Shown here: positions 1 through 11,969 of the stretch, piece by piece | Position numbering within the stretch: the first letter of the stretch is position 1 | Layout of the letters: every line of letters begins with the position of its first letter | Assembly: GCA_003116875.1 (NCBI GenBank) | Contig: BCKT01000003.1 | Span: forward strand, 809,143 to 873,142 | Source: Takashimella koratensis | Taxonomy: Eukaryota; Basidiomycota; Tremellomycetes; Trichosporonales; Tetragoniomycetaceae | Length of the DNA stretch: 64,000 nucleotides | Direction of reading: 5' to 3' | Program-made: the position numbers and the translations under genes | The notes under the pieces: generated by a model | Told to the model about the DNA's origin: nothing | The model's input: the letters and a program-made list of their open reading frames with translations, nothing else | Database searches by the model: none

Positions 1-206
1 GCCGGGTGGTGTGTTGGTCATCTAGGCTCTCAATGCACGTATGCAAATCAGCTGCGAGACTGAGTTAACTTACGGCTGGGTCCAAAGGACCATTCGCGAT
101 TTCCAAGTTGTATTATTTACATGACGAATCCGATGCCATGGTCGGCAAGCCCTCAACTACTTCTGCCAAGCTGGGTAGAACCCTGGTCGACCCGATCCAG
201 ACTACC
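1..206. other. Left-edge interval, no gene assigned
   Basis: These 206 bases lie downstream of the EGF-type gene's stop codon. They should hold its 3' untranslated region. No splice-consistent further exon was recognised, though a further exon beyond a spliced-out stop cannot be excluded because the window starts here. Confidence 0.4.
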
Positions 207-1620
207 CTACACCAGCTGTACACAAGTTGTCCCGTCTCCAGTGTACCCCGAATTACACGCACACGTATTACTCCCCGGTGTCGTTGCTGTGCAAGCGGCA
301 TTAACATCGCAGCCTCCATTATTTACTGAGCAATTATCGGTCAATAGACATTGGTCGGTGATATCGTTATACGAGTAACCGTTGTTACAGCCGTAAAGCC
401 CACTGGACTGGCATATCCGTGTCGACGAGGAGTTTGGCACGCAGGATCCACTCTGAAGAGTCGCGAAGGATCCGCAGGCCGGCGTGAGAGCGGGATGTGA
501 CGGGGTTGTGTTGGGTGCAAAGAGGCTGAGGGAGATCCGCGTAGGCAAGGTAGTAGGTGTAGAAGATGTACCTGCGTCCGCGGCAACTTTGAGAAGGGCA
601 GCACAAGCGTCGGAGGAGATGAAAAGGCTTTCGTCGGGGTTCAGGTAGTACCCCCAGCTGACTGGAGAACCGTTCGAGTCCGCGATCTGGATATCCATCC
701 CAGCGCTGGTTATGTCAAAGATGTTGGTGGTTGCCGACGTGCCGGGTGTTTGGACGAACGAGAGCGTGTCGGACGATCTGGAGACGGGGGGAGAAGGGGG
801 AGAATGGGTGAGAGGTCAGCTTGGTGTGGATGACAAGCAGCGTATGTTGAAGAACTCAGGCTTACTCGCTCGATACATCCGTACCGACGAGTGTGTACGT
901 CACGCCCGACTGTAAGGCCCCGTTCGCTTGGGTTGGGGTATACGTCAAGCTCTGCAAAGCGCTCGAAGAGGTCGGGAAGGTAAACGTCGCGGCGGAGGAT
1001 AGATCCTGTCCGACCCCCCTTGTCAGCATCAATCGAAACCGATGAAACTGAAAAAAAGGGATGGGGAGAGCGAACCTCGCTCCTCTGTTCCGAGGGGAAA
1101 GGCAAAACGCAGGTTCAATGTTCACTCACAGATGTGAAAGACAGCACACCATTCACGACTGCGACGTAGCCGAGTACAGAGATCGGATTTCGCTTTCTTC
1201 GTGTGCCGCCTGAACCTCCAAATACACCCAGTTGACCACTCTGCTGCGTTGACCCTCCTGCATTTGGTGACGCCTGTCGACGCGCCGCTACGATACCCGT
1301 TAGCCCTCGCTCGACCTCCACATCTCTATCTACAACCAGCGATCCCCCTCTCCGTTCCGCCTTGGTATAGAACCAAGCCCAATGATGAGTAGTGGACCCA
1401 ACTCACGGGCAGTCCGGGTCGCATCGTACCGCCGACTAGGCGGTTTGAGGGGTAACCCCAACTTCATCCTCTCCGCATTATTCACAAACATCCCTGGGTC
1501 AGCGGCTTTGGCCTTGGATCGAAGCTGGACTCCTCGGTTGTCTAGGGTCTCAGAGTCGGGGTGCGCAAGTGCCAAAGCTGCAAAGGCGGCCGCGAAGAGC
1601 CAGGTCGAATCGAACCTCAT
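207..1620 (-). CDS. Secreted protein with a C-terminal EGF-like module
   Basis: Predicted 360-residue secreted or surface protein of unknown role. Four exons: 1620-1407, 1287-1130, 1005-866 and 777-207; all introns are GT-AG and the joins keep frame. Residues 1-20 (MRFDSTWLFAAAFAALALAH) form a typical signal peptide. The middle is Ser/Thr/Gly-rich without a recognised domain. The last about 45 residues form one EGF-like unit with all six cysteines (NCSVNNGGC, NAAC, TCAC, GYTGDGTTC), directly followed by the stop. A second Cys-rich stretch (CGSFATLQSGSC, ICQSSGLYGC) precedes it. The EGF pattern resembles the NNGGC/GYTGDG class. EGF modules are uncommon in fungi, so function is open. The exon structure is confident; the end could be later if a further intron removes this stop. 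Confidence 0.72.
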
Positions 1621-2202
1621 TGCTGGCGAGTGGTTGGTACGGTAGTAATGAGAGAAGCAGGGCAGAACTGGCGAAGACGAGTTGGAAGAGTAGAGAGGAA
1701 GAGGTTCGCTACGTCTACTCAGCTATCTTTTCATGCCCCTTACTGCAGGCAATCTGTAAGCCGGCAGGCCCTTACACCCCTTCCCCGTGTTTGCATCTCC
1801 ATCCTCTTTCTGGGAATCACATCAACCCATCACACCCAATTGACCAACACGAGGAAAACATCGAGGCGTTTCCGGTATGTCACCAACTATGGTTCCCGTG
1901 GCGGCTCCGAGTCAGGGCCAGGGACAGGTTCCGCCAAGCTCTATTCAATCATGCCCTTAAGGGAAAAACGCAGCATTTTGCCGTGGGGTTTGGGGATAAA
2001 CAACGTAAACAAAAACCTATGCATGAGGTTGCTGTGAAACGTTCCGGTCCTGGAAATAGGAAGTGAAGAGTGGTGTCAATGCCTATTGAGTAGTTGTGGG
2101 GACTGGGGAAGATGACTATGCTGTGTTCTGAGAGTTTGCTGTTGTTTCTTTTATAATCGTTGATGGTAAAGTATGGCTAATGCACAGACCTGGGGCCAGT
2201 GG
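1621..2202. other. Intergenic, shared upstream/downstream region
   Basis: This 582-base gap separates the EGF-type gene's start from the stop of the IF-2 gene; both genes are on the minus strand. It should hold the 3' end of IF-2 and the promoter of the EGF-type gene. Two overlapping stop-free stretches on the plus strand (to about 2066) show no family resemblance and no splice logic. Confidence 0.5.
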
Positions 2203-5200
2203 TTATAGCTCGCGAGCGACTTCAAAGGTCTGGAAAGAGACAATCTCGTCGCCTTCTTTGATATCCTGGAACCCTTCGACGGCGATCCCGCACTCGGTGC
2301 CCTTTCGGACCTCTGTGACATCCTTTTTCAAATGTTTGAGTGTATCCATCGATCCTATGGCCCAGATCGTCAGAGCACGGCTACATACCTTGCTCCCAGC
2401 CTCGAAGACCGGGCGCGATCTCAATTCAAACTCACCTTCATATACGACTGTCCTATCCTGCCCTCTCACCACCCTCACGCCTTCAGTCTTGCTGACGATC
2501 CCATTCGTCACCCTGCACCCGGCAACGACTTTGACTTCTTTCCTCCCGACTTTAATCTCAAACAGTTGCTGGACGACGGCCTCGCCAGTGATCCTGTACT
2601 CGACTTTGGGAGGGAGCAGACCTGCCACGCGAGATCGGACGGTGTCGATAAGTCGGTAAATGACTTTGTCGAGGCACAGCGGGACAGACAGGGACGATGC
2701 GAGGGTTTGGATGGAGCGTGGGCATGCGACGGAGAACCCGATCACCGTGGCTACTCGACGAGTGAAGCGATCAGCTCAGAGAGGATCTCTAATACTTCTG
2801 TGGACATAACCAACTCACCACCTGATGCCTCGGCCAAGGCGATATCTGACTCTGTGACATCCCCGACACCCGTGTGAATAATTTTCACTTTGGCCTCTTT
2901 ATTCCCAATCCCCTCCAAACTGCCAACTACCGCCTCGACAGTCCCGCTTACATCCCCCTTCACAACCAACAACAACTCTTTCACCCCTGTCTGCTCCTTC
3001 TCCCTCTCTCCTGCCTTCCTCACCGCGTGCAGCGCCTGCGTCACGTTCCCACCTGCTTCCTTGGTATGCTCGACTTCCTCGGCCTCCCGCTCGGCTCGGA
3101 GCCGTTCCTCGATCCGACGGGCATTGATTTGCTCCACGTCCGCAGCGAGGCGGCGGCGCTCGTCGTCACGTAGCCGGTTGGAGATACACCGTTTCGCGTC
3201 GTCCTCCGTCTCGGCCTCGAGAAGCTGGTCACCGGCAGAAGGGAGGTCTTTCCAACCCGTAATGGAGACGGGCGTGCCTGGTTCCGCAGAGCGCAGAGCA
3301 CGGCCAGACGAGTCGGTCATTTGTCGAACTCGACACCACGTGTTGCCCGCAACCATGGCAGCACCAGCACGCAGGGTACCCCGAGTGACCAAGACCGTGG
3401 CGACGTTGCTTGAAGTGGCCCATCAGATATCAGCCAAGACTCGCGTCACTCAAAATCGAAGCCAGATACTCACCCTCGGCCCTTATCGACGCGCGATTCT
3501 AGGACGTAACCCTCCGCCTGACCCTCTCGCCTGGCTCTGAGATCCCTGATCTCCGCCAAAGTCGACAACGTCTCAACGAGGTCATCCAAACCCGTCTTCA
3601 TCAGTCCCGACACTCGAACAGAGGGAACGTCTCCACCATCTTCCTCGAGCAACACTCCTTCTGCTCCCAGCGCACTCTTCACTCGTTCCTGCTCAACAAC
3701 ATATCAGCTTGTCCCTTCCCCAGCCAATCACTGCTTTGTACAAGAGAAAGGCACTTACAATATCCACGCTGGGCTTGTCGCACTTGTTGATCGCCACCAC
3801 TAGCCCGACTTTATCCCCTTCGCTCTTGACCAGCTCAATTACCTCTTTCGTCTGCGGCATGACCCCATCGTCAGCAGCGACAACCAGCACGACGAGGTCG
3901 GTCACGCTCGCACCGCGTGCTCTCATTCCCGTGAACGCAGCGTGACCAGGCGTGTCGAGGAACGTGATCGTCGCGGCGGCATCGGTGCCGTCTGCACTGG
4001 TACTGGTCGATCCAGAGGCGGATTGGAGGAGGGAAGAAAGGGGCACAGAGAAGGCACCAATGTGTTGGGTGATTCCGCCTGCTTCACCCGCTGCGACGGA
4101 CGTATGACGAAGTGAATCGAGCAGAGTTGTCTTTCCGTGGTCGACGTGACCCTAGGTATTACCGTCAGTTTTGAAACACTCGTTTGAGATCGATTAGCTC
4201 ACCATGATTGTAACTCTGTTGGAAAGAAGTCAGCACTCTGCTTCGTGAAAACGAATAAATTCACGCACACTGGTGGTCGTAAGGGGTAGATGCTTCCATC
4301 TGTAGGTTCTGGTCTTTTACAACACGTTAGCCAAGTACCGTGTATCGACGATCATCAATTTTGCAGACTACCACTCACTGTGGGTAGATGTCAAAACCCT
4401 TGTCATCGTCCACGACGGGGTTCAAGTCAAATTCAAGTGCAAGGTTACACGCGTCTTCCGCATTCAACACTATCGAGCAAGTCGTCAGCTCAGTAGCTCA
4501 CCCATTGTGGTCTGGAAACTCACAATAACCCGCACGCCTTTGCTCCTCGGTCATGTCCAGCTGCACCATCTTATGTTGCAACCTGCCTAGCTTGACTCCA
4601 AACTTCTCCGCCAGCTGCGCGACACTTATACTAGCCGGGATGTACACCTCTTTCTCCGTCTCGTCTTTCTGTTGCTTGACCTTCTTCTGCGTGGGTTTTG
4701 GCTGCTGAGGCTTGGAAGTGTCAGGTTGTGTAGATTTGGTCGGTCGGGAGGAAAGGTCGGTCTCGTGGGTTGGGAAGTTGCGACGGTCTCGGTCTCGTTC
4801 TTTGCCTTCTTGTCGTCGATGCCGAGCAGCGGGGAGAGTGCCTTCGCGGACTAACGTCCCGTGTCGGGCAGACCGTTCGTCCCGAGGCTCCCTTCCGCGC
4901 CCTCTGCCTCGCGCACTACCTCCTTCAACTCCGCCCTCACCCAACTCCACACCGTCGTCTGCAGCAAATGTCCCGTCCCAGCTGGCAGACGTCCCTCCTG
5001 CATCGTCTGCACCGGTGTCGGCCTGAACTGGAGGAGCGAAAGCTGGTGGTGCTTGCGATTGAGCAGCGTTTGGTTGACGGGACCGCTGATAGAGTGGTTG
5101 ACGAACCGAGTCACTGGTCTGAGGAAGCGGTGGAGGCCTTGACCGAGGTTGGAATGACGATCCTTCAAGTGACCATTTCCCTAGCCTTGCGCCGTCCTTT

Positions 5201-5628
5201 CCTTCCGGTCGTCGTTGTCCTGCTCCTCCCCCTCCCGGCGCCCCTCTCCCCGAACCCTCTCTCCGCTGATCTGGTCTCCCAGGTCGTCCACTATTACGCG
5301 AGTTGTGCTGTGCGGAGCGATCGGAGCGGTCCCTCTGCTCGGTTTGACCAGCTCCTCGGTCAAAAGAAGACCTCGAGCTATCTCCCCCTCCCGATGTCCT
5401 TGACTCGGGCGCACGGGCCTGGCGACCGCCGCCTTTCCCCGAAGGGACAGACCAGTCTCGCGCAGCTGGTGGTCCGCTCCGTGGTCGCGAGGACTGCAAC
5501 GAGGACGAGGACGAAGCGAGAGAGCGGGTGAAGACAAAAGTCGGGCGGGGATGTAAGGGAAGGTGACAGACCCTGCTGGTGGATCGAAGCAGGCTCATGA
5601 CGAGGGTGTGGGTGACGGGTAGACACAA
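2203..5628 (-). CDS. IFM1: Mitochondrial translation initiation factor IF-2
   Basis: GTPase that brings initiator tRNA to the mitochondrial small ribosomal subunit. Nine exons: 5628-4524, 4469-4379, 4313-4269, 4215-4203, 4151-3759, 3688-3474, 3408-2819, 2750-2436 and 2354-2203 give 972 residues. A second in-frame Met at 5598 would give 962 and starts a better presequence ([19 protein letters not shown]). A long Arg/Gly/Ser/Gln-rich linker follows, then an IF2_N segment (about 325-365; [15 protein letters not shown]). The G domain has [17 protein letters not shown] (G1), DTPGHAAF (G3) and NKCD (G4). The C-terminal domains end in GYxCG-like [19 protein letters not shown]. Features to note are a 13-nt exon (4203-4215) that completes VVTIMG, and a last intron of 81 nt that is stop-free and in frame. 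The gene is divergent from the membrane-protein gene at 6102. Confidence 0.93.
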
Positions 5629-6101
5629 GGATGCGGAGGATGTTCACTGCCGGCCGACGACCTCCATCTTTTTTTGTTTCGTTAAAAGTAGACGTCACGT
5701 GATGCTCCACCTGCACTAAATCGTCGGACGATCGCCGTTTAGTTCCAGTTCCCACTTTGAGTCAATCTTGTCTCTCTCTTTCCCCCTCTCTTATCCGCCC
5801 ATCTCGCATCCTACCACCTCCTCATCCTCGATTCATACCACACCACACTCACTCGGGCCCTCTACTCCCACCTCTAACCAGTAGAGCAGTACGGCAAGTC
5901 CGACATACCCGCACCCCACTACCGTTGTCTCTCTTTGCTCGCTAGTGTAAAGGAGAAACACAAATCTCTACTCTCCGCTCTTGTCTCGCCGCCAGCCTCT
6001 CTCCCTCATTTGACCCACTCTCATCCACCCAACCACTCTTGATCACTCATCACAAGCCACTCTCATCCATTCTAATCGATCGCGCCGCCTTTTGACTGGC
6101 C
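5629..6101. promoter_or_regulatory. Divergent promoter between IF-2 and membrane-protein gene
   Basis: This 473-base region lies between two divergent starts. The right half (about 5760-6090) is strongly C/T-rich on the plus strand, typical of fungal transcription-start and leader regions. I see no clear TATA box. It must carry promoter elements for both genes, but no specific site can be named. Confidence 0.55.
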
Positions 6102-7579
6102 ATGTCGTCACTGGTCGTTGCGTCGACCACGGCCAGCGCGTCGGTGACGGCGTCGCCGTCCGCTTCGACGTCTGCAAGCTCTAGCACAGGCTCGGACGCA
6201 TCGACGTTCTACAAGAATGTGAGTATCTGGCCATTCTCTTTCGGTGGAAGGTGATGCGAGAGATATTCATGGGTCGTGCGATGCTGCAGAGGGGTAGTGA
6301 GGGCGCTGGGGATGGGTCTGAGCCGGCTGTTTGGGTAGAGATCGTTGCCAGACCAACGGGATGCGTCTATTTTGGGACAACAATATCAGTGCAATCTTTT
6401 AACAACCTCGTCTCCAGCTGTTCTACATTCTCATCGGATTGTTATGCGCTTTCGGTCTCGTCTCCTTCTTTTCGTTAATGCGGGCGCGTCGAAGGAGAAA
6501 TATCGTTCTAGCAGAGGTACGTCTACCTCCCCTACTCACTCCTCATTCCCCAACCCAGCTGCAAGACATGCCTTCCAGCCATCCTTTGCTCCAACTAATC
6601 CTCCCCCTTTACCACATGACAGGCACAAAGACTCGGGGTGATTGTCCCTGGGATCCCTGGATACGTGCCGCTGCGTGATCGACAGGCCCTTAAGATGTTC
6701 ACCGGACCCGCCGGCGGCATCCCGGCATGGTGGGAGGTCGGTCAATCGAGCTGGACCCTTCGTGGCGGGGCAGGTGGAGCCGCGAATGCGATTGCAGCGG
6801 TGGACGGAGGCAAGGCTGAGCTGGGTATGGGCGGGAACGGGGTGGAGACCGGACAGGTCTTGGATGAGAAGGCGGCAATGATCGGCGGTATGAACGGCGG
6901 ACAGGCAGTCACGACACACTTGGAGGATGTCGGGAAAGGTGCCCACGTCGGGCCATTCGATGACCTTGTAGAGCCGACCCGCGATGACTTTGTGAGTGTA
7001 CCATCTTTGGTGATTCATCCTTGCCATTTCCAGGGCACGATCAGCACCCCATCATCTATCTATCACCTCTGACAAATCTAGTACCCACTTGGTATCATCG
7101 CCCCTCCTGAGCCTCCGACGAACGAACCGCCCGTCCCCCAATCCGAGATCCCGTTCTTCCCGAACCATCTCGCATACCGTGAAGAATCCCTCCAACCTCG
7201 CCCGTTACGGTTCTCGCCCGACGACCCGGACGCTTACGAGAAGATGGCTGGGGAGAGTGTGGGGGTTGTTGTTTTGATCCGGATGCCGAGCGTGTGGTCT
7301 GCCGCTGCCGCGCAGGCTGAGATGGGTTCGGCAACTGTGAATGGGACCGCAGGGCCAGGTGGGGCAGCCGGCTCAGCGGAGGAGGGGGAGAAGGTTTACG
7401 CGGAAGGAGGTGCTGAAGGTGCTGCGGTTGGCAATGCGGCGACAGGAAATGTCGGCGCAGCGTGTCAGGAAGGGGAAGAAGTATTTGAGGAGTGGGGAGG
7501 CGCCGAACTAGGTATCGTCCGACTCGCAATCCAGAAGAGCACAAACGGCGATCTGGACGGCCGATCGACTCCGCAATAA
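6102..7579 (+). CDS. Single-pass membrane protein, unknown function
   Basis: Predicted 360-residue protein from four exons: 6102-6218, 6418-6516, 6623-6991 and 7082-7579, all phase 0. Residues 1-39 are Ser/Thr/Ala-rich (MSSLVVASTTASASVTA). They are followed by one hydrophobic helix at about 40-60 (LFYILIGLLCAFGLVSFFSL) and a basic stop-transfer RARRRR. This arrangement suggests a short outside or lumenal N terminus and a cytosolic body of about 290 residues. The body has Pro-rich and Gly/Ala/Glu-rich low-complexity parts (EKVYAEGGAEGAAVGNA) and short ordered blocks (RLGVIVPGIPGYVPLRDRQ; SVGVVVLIRMPS). I recognise no family. Exon 2 corresponds almost exactly to the membrane helix. Start choice: first ATG after the pyrimidine-rich leader and in frame with all exons. 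Confidence 0.75.
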
Positions 7580-8075
7580 CACGGAACGACGGTCGACAGT
7601 CGACGGCCAGCCAAGCAAAGCGACCACGAGGAAAAAAAACGAAAAGTGACAAAAAAAACAACATCGGCTTTTACAACCTTGTATCAGATCAGTTCTCTCG
7701 TTCTCTCTCTCTCTCTCTCGCGTCGTGTACTCGACTCAAGAACTCGGCTCGTTGTCAGCTATATCTTTATACTATTCTATCGGATTCTTGTTTCCCCCTT
7801 CGTCCTGGCTCACTGCGGCGGGCGGCTGAAAGGTCCGCTCCGATGTCCTCTTTTGTTCATCCTATCTCACATGTGTTGTATAGCGTCAAGATGCTACCTG
7901 TGTCTTTCGTTACATCATGAGCTCTCCTTGTGCCATATCATCTGATTTGTTCCTATGTGATCTCTGTCTAACGCTTGAATTGAGATCGCAAAGTTGTACA
8001 CTGTTGTCATCTAAATTCTACAGGATAGCTCTGTAGGATAATACCGTACTCTACCTCTGATTGCAAAGCCTTTAA
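7580..8075. other. Convergent 3' intergenic region with CT repeat
   Basis: This 496-base gap lies between convergent stops and should hold both 3' untranslated regions. It contains an A-rich stretch (about 7630-7662) and a CT dinucleotide run at 7702-7719. No ORF with family resemblance was seen. Confidence 0.5.
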
Positions 8076-11000
8076 TTAGACAGACGGCGGGAGGCGCAGA
8101 TTCCTTTCGTCTGCAAGTCGATCTTTCTCCCTCTTTGCGATTTCTTTTGCCGTTACTCGTTTCGCCGCGCGATCCGCCTTGTTCCTCACGGTCTGGAAGA
8201 GGGCAAACAGGTATCAGCGAGTGGCGAGATTCACCGGTTGTCCCCCTCCCTGGATAGCCGAGAGATGGAGAGACCGCAATTAAGCATAGAAGCGCTGGGA
8301 GAAATATTATGTGATTGAGAGTACACTCACGAATGCACCATGTTGCGCTGCACACCTAATCATCATACAACGCCCATTATCCCAATCGTCAGCGCACATT
8401 CCATTCAATTTCAACCAACCAGCCCTCTTCAACACTCACAGGTACGCCGCCACTTGCCCCGCCGTCAACTCGTCCACCTCCACTTCCTTCCCGAGCACCA
8501 CAACCTTTCGCCTTTGTGCAACTTCTCCCCCTGTTCGTGATGTACTGTCTATGTTTTCCCCAGGCTCACTATCGCTTGATGTATTAGTGATGCCTTTCAT
8601 CTTGAGTAAGAGGGCGATTTGCTTGTCTGTCGCTGGTCGACGCCGCCATGATGCGAATCTGGATATCCTATTCCGAGTGCATCAAGGAAGTGTATCAGCG
8701 AGACCATACCTGATTGAGACGCTTGAGCACTCGATCGACTTACTGCTTAACCAGTTCCCTTCCCAGCCGGCGCTCCGCGAACCGATCCGCACCTTGTAAC
8801 GCCCTCTCCAAGCTCTCAGCGGTCCCGACCACCCTCCTCGCCGCATAAGGTGACCGGCCTCTCATCTCTTGCAGCAACTTCATCGTGAAGGATATTGTCC
8901 ATGTCCCGTTCTTCTCCACACTCACAGTGACGAAGCCGGTACCTACGAGCTAGTCAGTCTCTGTTGCAACCTTCTCGTCTAGGGGAATCTATATTGCGCT
9001 CTCAAACCTATCTAAAGTTGGCAGAAGCGCACCCGTATATGATACGAGAGAGTAGAAATCTGACTCAACCACTCACTCATGAGTTCAAGAACGAATCGGT
9101 CTTTCCCACAGGCCACCTGCGGAAAGAAGCGTGATTCAGCCAAAGTGTTCGATATTCTCGGATACTTGACGCCACTTCACTCACCCAGGCGTTGCCAGAC
9201 ATTTGGGCAAGAGTGTGGCCGGTAAAGTTAGATGCGACTCTGAATGGGTCGCTCGAGTCGATGTAGGTCACATCATAATCGGACGCTAACCCGTGTTTTG
9301 TTTCACAGTGCGTTTGCGTCGTGGCTGTTAGATTCCGTCCAGTATCGAGTGAGCAATATCAGTGACTACTACACAGCCTTCCTATGTCTAGCTCACCTGG
9401 TTCATCCCTCGCATCCGCAGTTTTCTCCCGGACTTCCCCGTTGTCCATCTCATCATACAAAAGCCCCAACAAAGTAGGGACTGTCACCATCCCCGACGAC
9501 CTCGAAATGTTATCGACAATATCGATGATGTGACAATCGACTTTCCCTGTGTCGGGTGACGTGCGCAGACCTCTTCCGACCTGCTCACGATATCAGGAAA
9601 GATTCAAGCCCAGGTTGACATGTGGGGTAGTCTTTGATGCGGACATACCATTTGCATGAGGAGGTTGTTGCTTCGTGTCGGTCTTGCCAGGACGATACAG
9701 TCAATCTAACCCAACGACCGATCAGCGACTGATTGAATTTCATCGATAATCTCACTTCGCTGTTTATCACTAACCTGTGGTATATCCGTGCCCTCTGTCA
9801 AAACCTCACAATTGACCAATACGGGAAACTCTCCTCGTCCAAACTCCTCGATCGTTCGTTTCCGAGTCAACCGGTGACTGAGGGACGACACAGACCGAGC
9901 GTCCACACCTGCCTGCCTAAACGTCTCGACGAGGTTATCGACGTGTGTGAGGTCTACACAGAAGACGAGGGTCGATCGGCGAGTGCCTAGGAATAGGGTC
10001 AATCAGCACTCGAGGGAGAATCTGAAGTAGCTGTAATGAAAACGAAAAGGAGGGACGTACCTGCTCGATGAAGGTAAGTCCGGACGACTAGATCGTTGAT
10101 CTCGGGTGTGTTGACGTGATTTGCAAGAGAAGCTGTTTTGTAGTCTCCCTGGCGGTTCAACTCGACATCATCCAAACCGAGCTCGCAATACACCGAGGTC
10201 GATTTCGCCGGTGCGAGCCTATTGACGCAATTTATTATCTACACAGATGCAGATAGTGAGGATTTCAGAGCTGGGAAGCGGGGAGATGGGAAGAGACTTA
10301 CCATCCCTCGGACAGCATGACTTGAAGGTCGCGGTGGAAGACGATCTCTTCAAAGACGGCACTGAGTGCGAGTTGATCGTGTCGACTGAAGGTGGCGCTG
10401 AACCCGATGATAGGGACCTTGTACCCATGCCCTCGCCTGAATCGATGGTTAGTGGGTCTTGGCGTCTCTTGAAGTAGATCGAATACGAAAGTCTGTGCAG
10501 GAGGAAGACGAAGATGAGCAAAGCAACGTACGTAGAGTGAGGTTCAATAGATTCTGGAAGCTTGACGTCGTCATTGAAGTAGTGAAGAAGTTTCATATAT
10601 CTTGGAATCGGTAAGCGAGAGCTCACAGAGGACTCTTCACGATCATGATGTAGTCGTATTCTAAGGACATCCTCGAGGTACTCACGAAGGGGCCGCAGCA
10701 TGGTGCGCTTCGTCCACGATCACCAGCTTGAACAAAGATGGATCAAACTTGCCCAGTCGATCGACATTGTTCAACGTTTGATACGTCGCGATTGTCCTGG
10801 TCGAGATATCAGCTTGTCTCCCTCACTAACCGGTTACTGAGACTACGTCTCTGATACTCGGGTATTCGAGATTCAGATCACTGAGACGACAAAGCCAACT
10901 CACACATCAGCGAGGCCCGAGGCGACTCGTTTAGACTGCTCCACCTCCACACTGAAACCTGAACCGAGGATCGTCCTCGCCGCTCTTTCAGCCTGATTGG

Positions 11001-11613
11001 CGAGCTCGACGCTTCCGACCAGAATCAATGTCCTCCCCACGTACACTGAGGTATCTACCACCTCTCCTTCCCTAGTGCCGATTTCGACCGACCCCCCGTG
11101 CCCCTCGTCCTCTTCCTTGATTCTGTCAACTTCCGCTCTCGAAGTCTCTCCTTCGTTGTCCCTTCCGACACGAGGTGGGAGTGGGTACGGAACCCGGGGG
11201 ATCAGGTGCATGAACATGGTTGTTTTCCCGCTCCCCGTCGGCGAAGACACCCCGATTCTTCGGGTCCCGGACCGCAAAGCCGCCAGACACGATTCGATCG
11301 CCAGGTGCTGGTACGACCGAAGGGTGACGGTGGGTGTGGTCTCTGGTTCTGGGACATTTACCACTATCGTGCTCTCCTGAGCGTCGAAGGTGGGTTGCAG
11401 AGTGGTTTGATATGTTTGAGATAGATGGGGTGACGATCTGAAAAGACGAGGGAGGTGGGTGCTGAAGGGAGCGGAAAACACTCGGTTGGGCCGGAAGACA
11501 TCGCACGGCGATCGATTCGACAGGTGGAGTGGTTCGACCAGCGTTGGGCGTACCAGAAACGGTACAAGAGGCCATAGTAATGACCTTGCGGTCGACACCA
11601 AGCGAGAGGTCAT
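8076..11613 (-). CDS. IRC3: Mitochondrial DEAH-box helicase, Irc3 type
   Basis: SF2 helicase related to yeast Irc3, which acts on branched mitochondrial DNA. Fourteen exons: 11613-10904, 10796-10686, 10600-10532, 10436-10302, 10218-10061, 9986-9775, 9705-9649, 9580-9397, 9285-9185, 9116-9077, 8942-8744, 8667-8440, 8355-8331 and 8192-8076 give 781 residues. The N terminus is basic and hydroxylated (mitochondrial-type). Visible motifs are Q-like [11 protein letters not shown], Walker [10 protein letters not shown] (about 122-130), Walker B VDEAHH, motif III FSATF, motif [14 protein letters not shown], motif [20 protein letters not shown], and motif VI VGRGLR (the usual QxxGRxGR region is MQMVGRGLR). 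The C-terminal part includes [13 protein letters not shown], a block typical of this family. The C terminus is basic. The gene is divergent from the MCC beta gene with only 356 bases between starts. Confidence 0.9.
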
Positions 11614-11969
11614 CGCGTCATGATCAAGGCCGAACGAAGTGATTGTGGATCAAGCGTGAAGATGAAGTGGATGATGAGATCGATTCAAGTTGCCTGTTGC
11701 ACCAAAACATGGCCGAGGTGATGAGACCTGAAACGGGGACTTTGGCACACGCGACAGCCACGTGGTGGATGGGTGGGCCGGGTCGGCTGACCAACGGCTG
11801 GTATACCCGAGGGACCGACTGCCGATTGACAACAACCCCATCCGTCGTCGGTTCCCCCACTGTCAACGTCCTCGACACCTATCCCGACGTCAAGCTCACC
11901 CTTTTGCCTATTCACCTTCACATCTCCACTTTCCAGGTACTTTGCACTCCCACTCGCGCTTTACAAACC
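11614..11969. promoter_or_regulatory. Divergent promoter shared by IRC3 and MCC beta
   Basis: Only 356 bases separate the two start codons, so both promoters and leaders must fit here. The right end (about 11880-11965) is pyrimidine-rich on the plus strand. Both products are predicted mitochondrial proteins. No specific factor site could be identified with confidence. Confidence 0.55.

Noticed and set aside
4770..5531. 253-codon plus-strand open frame antisense to IF-2
   Set aside because: It is a shadow of the Arg/Gly/Ser-rich first IF-2 exon; no family resemblance and no promoter-like leader.
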